Positions 57,266-64,000 of a stretch of DNA of 64,000 bases are shown piece after piece. A program made the position numbers and the translations under genes. Numbering within the stretch: position 1 is the stretch's first letter; each line of letters begins with the position of its first letter. This stretch comes from Saturnia japonica (taxonomy: Eukaryota > Arthropoda > Insecta > Lepidoptera > Saturniidae), in the NCBI GenBank assembly GCA_033032175.1, contig CM065331.1:7564370-7628369 (forward strand). The letters run 5' to 3'. The notes under the pieces were generated by a model that saw only the letters and a list, made by a program, of their open reading frames with translations, searched no databases and was not told the origin of the DNA.

Positions 57266-58217
57266 GGTACCTTTATAGTAACTTGTGCCAATAAGAATAA
57301 GAATAGGAACACTGATACTGATACGAACGTGTAATTAGTAAATAAATCATAACACCTGATAGTTATTTAATGGCAAATTTATAAACCATTCCAATAAGCA
57401 AAGATACATTCTTATAGATGTAGGCGCTACCTGAAGTTAATTCAGTAGAATGTTATTTTTTAACACGCTTTTATTAGCTTCACCTGTATGTATGTATGTA
57501 TGTAACCGACCCCTTTGAGCTCGATTTTGTCCTACTTTGAACGATCAGATTTAATTCAAACTTTGCACACCTATCAAAAGTCGATGACAATGCAATAATC
57601 CGATCAAAGCATCCGATTATCCTAATTAGATTCGCCAGGATTAATTAATTTCTTTCCGCATCCTTTGCATGCGAGTAAGAGAGATAGAGCTAGTGCGCGA
57701 ACCACGCATGCGTGCAGTTCCACACTTACTCTTTCGAGCACTCAGCTCAGCACAACCTCGGTAGAGACTGAAATATGGTAGTTGCGTCTTGTTCCGTATC
57801 CTTACATATATGTTCCGACAAATCTAATAAGCATTCTATTATCATTTTATAATATCCATAATATATTTATAACCGTGATTTACCAAAAAACACTTCGTAT
57901 TCACAACAAAGAAAAGTATTTGCATGACCTTGGATCTACAGTCGATAAGGTCATCAACTGTTAATAATATGAAATTTCCGGAGAGGGAACCTGAGAAACG
58001 GCTACCTCATCCAAGGAAGGCAGCAGGTGCCCGATTAACCCATTTGTCAGATTAGTACTGTCTTAGAATAAACATCAGTGATTTTCTGATTATTTTGAAA
58101 ATCATTGATTTTCATGGCACGGTACTGAAATTATTGAGTACTATAGTTCTTCAACACGCTTTATTGAATATATACTCAGTCTCACTGTTAGCGACGCGCA
58201 GGGCTAAGCGTGATGAT

Positions 58218-59595
58218 AGAAATCATAATTGTTTCATTCATCTTACAGAGAGTATTAAGAATCAACTCAATGGTATCAATGAACGAGAGAAAATTTTCGT
58301 AACTGGTGGTGCGCACCGGGAAAACTTTTCTTTTTAATCTATTGAAAAACCAAGTTAACCGATGTTATGGAAAAATTGGTGCTCTCACTGGAGTCGCAGC
58401 ACGGTTGGTCGGTGGATCTACACTACACCGTCTGCTAAAACTACCAGTATAAAAAGATGGAGTTATTGTTAGTATGCCACTTCTACCTGGTAATTACTTA
58501 AGAGTAATGCGTCAATTATGGCAAAACGTTGAGTTTCTGTTCATAGACGAAATTTCTATGGTGCCTTATGAGATGCTCTGCATGATCGACTCCCGTCTGC
58601 GACAGCTGAAGAGCTCCAACGTATGTTTTGGCAGCATAAATGTTTTTCTCTTTGGTGATCTAATGCAGTTACCACCTGTACGAGGACATCAAGTTTTCCA
58701 ACAACCCGAACATATGAAGCCTGCTACACATCTGTGGCGGCAGTTTCGTCTGGTTGAACTTAAACAAAACATGCGCCAACAAGGAGACACAACATTTATA
58801 GATGTGCTTAACGCCCTACGAGTTGGAGCATTTACCTCTGAGCATCTTGAAATCCTTCTCGGAAAAGTGTCAACAGATACATCTAACGAGTTCTCGATTG
58901 AGAAAGCGTTAAGGATATATCCAACGAATGACCAAGTTGCTAGACACAACGAGAAGGTTCTCCAGAGTTTTGAGGATAAAGGGATGGCTATTTATACAAT
59001 AAAAGCACAAGACCAACTCATTGATGCCACACGAAATTTAGGTAATAAAGATTTAGATTCTGTGGTATCTAATGATATCAATAAAACAGGAGGTCTTCCT
59101 AAAGTATTGAAAATATTCGTAGGTTCGAAAGTGATGTTAAGATCGAACATTGACGTGTCAAAAGGTTTAGTAAATGGTAACATGGGTTTTATTACAGAAA
59201 TTATCTGGCCAAATTTTCGCAGGGGCCAAGTATATGCTGAAGATATTCCGTCCGTTCGTATCAATTTTGGTTCGGACGGAGTACACGTAATTAAACCAAT
59301 GTCGATACAGTTCCCAGAAAAATATAGCTATGGAACTGTTGAGCGACGAATGTTGCCATTAATCCTGAGTTAGGCGTCGACCGTCCACAAGATGCAAGGT
59401 TGTACAGTTGATCATGCAGTCATTTATTTAGGTCCGCGCTTGTTTGCTGCTGGACAAGCTTATGTGGCACTTAGTCGTGGAAGATCCTTGGACGGTATAC
59501 GAATTGAAGAACTTGATTGCTCAAAATTAACAGGAAGAACTCCATGTAACAGTGAAGCATTGAATGAAATGATTCGATTAGGAGATAAACCATAA
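58218..59595 (+). pseudogene. PIF1-family DNA helicase, inactivated
   Basis: Superfamily 1 DNA helicase. In order: HLTESIKNQLN; Walker A split by a frameshift (IFVTGGA, then TGKTFLFNLLKNQVN after about 58311-58315); GALTGVAARLVGGSTLHRLL; a TAA at 58450; Walker B FLFIDEISMVPYEM; FGDLMQLPPVRG (motif III); LKQNMRQQGD (motif IV region); GSKVMLRSNIDVSKGLVNG; a TAG at 59371 where Trp is expected; then [19 protein letters not shown] (motif V) and [14 protein letters not shown] (motif VI). All PIF1 motifs are present, so the domain is nearly complete, but one frameshift and two stops kill it. The N-terminal part expected of a Helitron Rep/helicase is not found. Confidence 0.85.
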
Positions 59596-59921
59596 AATCT
59601 ACAATCAGTCAAAGAGTGAAAATTCACACTCATCCTTCATTCTCAGTGCAACAGATTCGCTCCTATGATTATAATATTTTGTAGAGTGATTACGGATTGA
59701 AAATTCCATACTCAAGCATTAATGTGACTGACTGTATATGTAAATAAGGTTGCACCTCTATGTGTCTCGCTGTTTATATTGGCATCATAGAAATCTATGA
59801 ATATGTTTTCTTAACCAAGATACAATCGGAACACATTTGTACATATTAAGGGCGGTTGATAGTTAGCAAATCGAACTAAATAATTTATAGTTTAAAAAAT
59901 TTAACTAAAAAATTAAAAATA

Positions 59922-60293
59922 AATAATAGTTTAAAAAAACTAAAAAAAACACGCTTTCATAAAAAATCCAACTAAAAAACAGAAAAAATTTTTTAATAAA
60001 TTTGATTAAGTACAGTGTAAAAAAAATAAATGTACATTATTGTAAAAAAAGCGTGGGGTGCATAGTGTCAATAATTATAAACATTTTATTGACAGATAAT
60101 GAGTAGAAGAATCATCACTTCGATAATATAATATCTTAAAAAGCGCTTTGAATACACCCCACGTTTTTTTTACAATAATGTACATTCATTTTTTTTACAC
60201 TGTACTTAATCAAATTTATTAAATTTTATTTTCTGTTTTTTAGTTGGATTTTTTATGAAAGCGTGTTTTTTTTAGTTTTTTTAAACTATTATT
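59922..60293. repeat. 139-bp palindrome arms around a 94-bp spacer
   Basis: 59922-60060 and 60155-60293 are near-perfect inverted repeats of equal length. Examples are AATAATAGTTTAAAAAAACT outside and CACCCCACG / GCGTGGGGTG inside. The single strand could fold into a long hairpin. It lies right after the helicase pseudogene and may be its terminal structure or an independent foldback/MITE insertion. Confidence 0.88.
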
Positions 60294-60589
60294 TTTATTG
60301 TATTATTTTTATCTGAAACACTGAATAGACTGAAGAGTTAAAAATACACTAAAATCAAACCAAAAAATAAATCTGTACTCAAAATGTAGGCTTCTAAGGA
60401 GACACTTATGAACAATGAAAAAAATTCGGGCAATTCGTGCAATTTACAACCTGAGACCTCTGAATCCTATAGAACAAATTTCAGGAATATAATATCTTAA
60501 CTTCGCTCTCTCAATACATCCTTGATAACTTAATGTATATGCTTAAAAACTTGGTCAAGTTAGATTTTGTTAAAGATCAGAACAAGGTT

Positions 60590-60850
60590 AATTAATACTA
60601 GAAATAGAGATAAATTAGTCGTACCGTGTTTAGACTAAGTAGATTCAATAAAAGTTTTTTAGGTAAAAGCGTCAGGTTTTATAATAAGATCCCGAAGCAT
60701 ATTACTGATTACCCTACAACAAGTTCAAAGACCATGTCAAGCAGGTTTTACTGTCAAAAGGTTATTAAAGGTGGATCATTACGTAAATGATAGTGATGTC
60801 TGGAAGTGACTCCCTCTCTGTGCATCCACTAAATTATTATTATTGTTTTA
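60590..60850 (+). pseudogene. LINE ORF2 C-terminus and 3' end
   Basis: Translated pieces NTRNRDKLVVPCFRLSRFNK, SFLGKSVRFYNKIPKHITD and VKQVLLSK (frame broken). These are the standard C-terminal phrases of a lepidopteran LINE polyprotein, followed by a 3' UTR with AGTGATGTCTGGAAGTGACT. The reverse copy at the window's right edge has the same phrases. A trinucleotide tail (ATTATTATTATTG) follows. Confidence 0.75.
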
Positions 60851-61057
60851 TATTAACACTTTTTCATAGTTGAAAAAAAAAGATAAACCCAATCAAGTTT
60901 CTTGCCGGTTCTTCTCGATGTCTGAGATATTTTCCAAACCGCAGTAATTTTTTGATGTTCATAAGCGCCTTCATAGAGCCTAAATTGAATTATGATGTTG
61001 ATTTTTGATAATTAATACTAAACTGGGAAAAAATCCAATCTACCAAAGCTCCAATAG

Positions 61058-61230
61058 CAATGATGGCTCGGTGGCAGCTTGTATGAACACGACGTCGATC
61101 GACGTGAATTCGAATCCCTGTAATAAGGTTGGAAGGAAAACATCGTGATACAACTACAGCATGTTGGTAAGGCATTTTCAATGCCAGTCTGGCTAGCTAC
61201 CACTCTCATGTAGAAAATCTGTCTGCAAGC
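61058..61230 (+). repeat. SINE family B, head portion
   Basis: ATGGCTCGGTGGCAGCTTGT (A-box-like) and GAATTCGAATCCC (B-box-like), then ACATCGTGATAC and GCTAGCTACCACTCTCA. The 3' third is missing. Confidence 0.68.
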
Positions 61231-61317
61231 ATCTAAAATGCATTTAAATTGCAATTAAATTTAAACAGGTTGTGTAAATACTGCTCACCTAACTAACCAT
61301 TAGGATCATAATGTGGC

Positions 61318-61770
61318 CAAATTCCAGTGCATTACATACACGCGCAAAAACCTCCTTAAATATGAATTATAGACTCAATGATACAACAGTTTCCAGAGTA
61401 ACAAGCGTCAGGTATCTAGGAGTATATTTTGATCATAAATTATCTTAAGTAGATCACTATGAATACATTATAATTATCAGAAATCTTATAAGTAGATTAT
61501 CAATTCCTTTCAAAAATAATTCATCTATTAAAGTGTTATTTTGTGCTAATGTAAGATTTTATTTTAGAATTTGTATCTCAAATATGGACTCCCTATTATA
61601 AAATACATTCAGTCAAAAAAGAATCGGGAATGGATAATTTGTTTATGGTTCCAAATTAAATTTTATTTTTATTGTTTCAATAGCACAACGGTTTTTCATT
61701 TTGACGCGAAGTTTGAGTTGCATCTATCATTAAAATTATATACAGTGCTATTTTAGTTAGATGTGTATTG
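61318..61770 (+). pseudogene. LINE reverse transcriptase fragment, 5' piece
   Basis: Broken frames give VRYLGVYFDHKLS-like text (from GTCAGGTATCTAGGAGTATA), IIRNLISRLSIPFKNN, SSIKVLFCANVRF and an IWTPYYK-like string from TATGGACTCCCTATTATAAA. Those phrases belong to the region after the reverse transcriptase domain in CR1/Jockey-like elements. It is interrupted by the mariner that follows and appears to resume at about 62945. Confidence 0.6.
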
Positions 61771-61799
61771 CGAATTTCATAATTGATAAAAACATCGAA

Positions 61800-62848
61800 C
61801 AAATAGTTTGTTTTAAATTTTGCATGGCCAATGGAATTTTGTGTTCGGAAACACTGAAAATGTTACAGAAGGCTTACGGTGAATCGACTTATCAAAAATA
61901 AGTGGTACAAAGCGTTCAAAAGTGGTCGAGATATGCTAGAAGATTTGCCTCGCCCTTGTAGGGCATGAACGTCTTCAACTGGTGTTAACTTCTCAAAAGA
62001 GAAGGAAATAGTGACTGAAAATCCTCATTCAAGTTTGAGAGAGATATCCGCTGAACTTTCTGTGTCTCACGAGTCGATCCGTATTATTTTAAATAATCAC
62101 TTGGGTATAAAACATGTTGTCGCTCGGCTAGTCCCAAAACGCCTGAATTTTTTCGAAAACTCAATCGCAAAAGAGTCCCTGAGGACATGCTACGAGTCAA
62201 ATCCGACCCAACATTCATGAAACGTATTGTTACTGGGGACGAGACGTGAGTATACGAGTTTGTCGTGCAAACTAGTCAACAAGCTTCGGAGTTGCGCCTT
62301 CCGACTGAACCGAAATGAAAAAACCACGCCAAAGTCGATCAAAAGTCAAAGCCATGTTGACTGTTTTCTTTGACTATCGCGGTGCTGTGCACTCGGAAGT
62401 GTTACAGGAATGTCAAATGGTAAATTAAGTACATTATTTGAACTTTATGCGTCGTTTAAGAGAGCAAATACGACGAAAAGGCCAGATTTGTGGAGCGAAA
62501 ATTCTTGGATTTTGCACCACGTTAATGCGCCTTCGCACAACGCTCTCATTGTGAACGAATTTTTGCCCCACAATACACAATGCCCCACAAATACCATCGA
62601 GCAACCACCTTATTCACGAGATAGGGCTCCAGCCGACTTCTTTATTTTTCCTAAACTCAGATTACCACTTCTTCGTGGCACCTATTTTCATTCGGTAGAA
62701 GACATAAAAGAGAATTTGCGTTGAGAATTAAACTCAATTCCGGAAAAAGCGCTAAAAAATGTTTTGATGATTCGACTATTCGGTGGCGAAGTGTATCGTT
62801 TCTGAAGGAGCCTACTTTGAAGGCGATAAAGTAAATATGGATGAATAG
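61800..62848 (+). pseudogene. mariner DD34D transposase, inactivated
   Basis: Pieces in order: FCMANGILCSETLKMLQKAY, NPHSSLREISAELSVSHESI (helix-turn-helix), HVVARLVPKRLNFFE, VTGDET (first Asp region), WSENSWILHHVNAPSHNALI, EQPPYSRDRAPADFFIFPKL and EGAYFEGDKVNMDE. This is a typical mariner transposase with the third Asp in the APADF phrase. The second catalytic Asp, normally HHDNAPSH, is Val here. The reading frame has many stops and shifts. The right inverted repeat may be near TTTTTTGACAGAGTA (62885-62900); no matching left end is seen. Confidence 0.85.
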
Positions 62849-62944
62849 CTAACATTTTGTATATTATTGATCTTTTCGCGGTACTTTTTTGACAGAGTAG
62901 TACATAGCTATAGAATTGAAAAAAAAAAAAAAATTAATATACTG

Positions 62945-63205
62945 AGACGTCGTTAAATACTTTTATCGGCAGATATAAATGAGAACTTACCGGAGTTGGG
63001 TATGTCAACCCCGGAACATAGACGCTTTGTAACTGATCTGATGTTTTTATATAATTTGATGGACAATAAAATTGATTTTTCATGTTTGTTAAAACGGATT
63101 ATCCGAAGACTACAACTAAACATATCCGTAAAGTCCAGATCTTCCACGTATGTACAACCAAGACCAATTATGCCCGTCATTCAGGGAATATAATGCGAAA
63201 GCTGA
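62945..63205 (+). pseudogene. LINE ORF fragment, 3' piece
   Basis: Frames give TPEHRRFVTDLMFLYNLMDN and, in another frame, VQIFHVCTTKTNYARHSG. These resemble the R..FDLIFLYKILNG and FHVPFARTNYGRHS regions near the C-terminus of CR1/Jockey-like LINE proteins. Order and orientation fit a continuation of 61318-61770. Confidence 0.6.
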
Positions 63206-63700
63206 AAATTTTGTTATATTTTTTGATAGTAAGTAAGCTAAGCCAATATGTCAACTTAATCATCTATGTACGTTACAATTTAATAGCTGTAGATTTCCTG
63301 AAATAAATGAATAATTTGTGATCCAACAGCTGTATTTGAGAGCCAGTACCTTTACTAGACTTTAGTGATCGCGAAAGCGTGACGGGGCGATTTGAAGTGC
63401 GCGTCAGGCAACACTGAACCGCTGTCAGAGTGTGAATGGTTTTTTTTTTGCGAACTTACAAACAGTTAGCCTTAAGGGCCCTGGAGTCATTAGAGGCTTT
63501 GACAGCTTCACCGAAAATGAAAGAAGTGAAAACTTCAGAAAATATATAAATATTCACATAAACTATACACGAGAATAATACACCACGCTAGCTATGGTGC
63601 CTTTTTCCGAGGCTTCATGATACGCAAGCGCACACACGCATACACTAACACACGTACAAACAGGACCCCGAGATGATAAGAAATACTGTATAATGTATGT
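63206..63700. other. Intergenic DNA, no gene seen
   Basis: AT-rich sequence with a Helitron-like or SINE-like phrase near 63470-63520 (GGGCCCTGGAGTCATTAGAG, cf. 3790-3830 GGGCCCTGAAACC..ACAGCTTCACGG) but no defined element. Confidence 0.4.
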
Positions 63701-63804
63701 ATTTAAATCCATTCATAAACAAAGAAGTTATGTGTGAATATCCATAAAAAATATACATTCGAATTGAGTAACCTCCCGTCTTTTCTGAAGTCGGTTTAAA
63801 ACAG

Positions 63805-64000
63805 TAATAATAATTTAGTGGATACACAGAGAGGGGGTCACTTCCAGACATCACTATCATTCACATAATGTTCCACCCTATATTAACTTTTTGACAGTAA
63901 AACCTGCTTGACATGTTCCTTGAATTCGTTGTCCGGTAAATCAGTAATGTGCTTCGGGATCTTATTATAAAACCCGAGACTATTACCAAAAACACTTTTA
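63805..64000 (-). pseudogene. LINE ORF2 C-terminus, runs off the window
   Basis: Minus-strand frame reads KSVFGNSLGFYNKIPKHITD, LPDNEFKEHVKQVLLSKS and stop, followed by the 3' UTR text GTGATGTCTGGAAGTGACC. Same family as 60590-60850. The copy enters from beyond position 64000, so its 5' extent is unknown. Confidence 0.75.

Larger units (their letters stand above)
57461..60293 (+). mobile_element. Putative PIF1-helicase-bearing element
   Basis: Left boundary proposed at AACACGCTTTTATTAGCTTC followed by (TATG)n, right boundary at the palindrome whose outer part contains GAAAGCGTGTTTTTTTTAG. The broken helicase lies between. PIF1-type helicases in insect repeats usually come from Helitrons or Helentrons or related large elements. 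No Rep/HUH domain is visible and the two boundaries are suggestive only. Confidence 0.4.

Overview
The window is AT-rich nuclear DNA from an insect, almost certainly a moth or butterfly. Three things point that way: alanine-rich cuticular protein genes that start with a four-codon first exon; the tRNA-derived SINEs, non-LTR retrotransposon 3' ends and short Helitrons typical of lepidopteran genomes; and the absence of any prokaryotic gene organisation. Only three host genes can be supported (15.3-16.2, 40.7-43.5 and 51.1-54.4 kb, all on the + strand). Every other long reading frame with recognisable homology belongs to a mobile element.

Layout. 1-15 kb: intergenic DNA with a repeated family near 4.3, 8.6, 9.1 and 11.1 kb, two short Helitrons with intact ends (9.3-9.7 and 10.5-10.9 kb) and SINE or LINE pieces. 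15.1-16.3 kb: cuticular gene 1 with a clear TATA/initiator promoter. 16.3-28.3 kb: SINEs, LINE ends, reverse-oriented Helitrons, a 5'-truncated LINE with a 14-bp target duplication, and a 125-bp minisatellite with a two-unit higher-order pattern. 28.3-37.9 kb: a direct duplication of a ~4.6-kb segment. Each copy holds a ~3-kb element with inverted ends, and nested in it a decayed Transib (the RAG1-related transposon superfamily) with ~320-bp inverted repeats and a 5-bp GC-rich target duplication. 37.9-39.2 kb: an apparently intact Tc1/mariner element of the DD41D type.

39.7-56.5 kb: a second large duplication carrying cuticular genes 2 and 3 with their promoters and flanks. Between the two genes lie two copies of another Tc1/mariner element with long inverted repeats, both interrupted and arranged so that ~1.1 kb of one is inverted in the other. 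The equivalent site downstream of gene 3 has no element. 56.6-60.3 kb: a reverse Helitron and a broken PIF1-family helicase, followed by a 139+139-bp palindrome. 60.6-64 kb: LINE fragments, one apparently split by a dead DD34D mariner.

The three host genes share domain design, exon structure and an upstream promoter motif, so they are probably co-expressed secreted structural proteins of the cuticle. Genes 2 and 3 consist of tandem ~71-residue modules (seven and four) and an almost identical C-terminal half, which suggests unequal crossing-over and sequence exchange. I found no RNA gene other than tRNA-derived SINEs, no CRISPR array and no operon.
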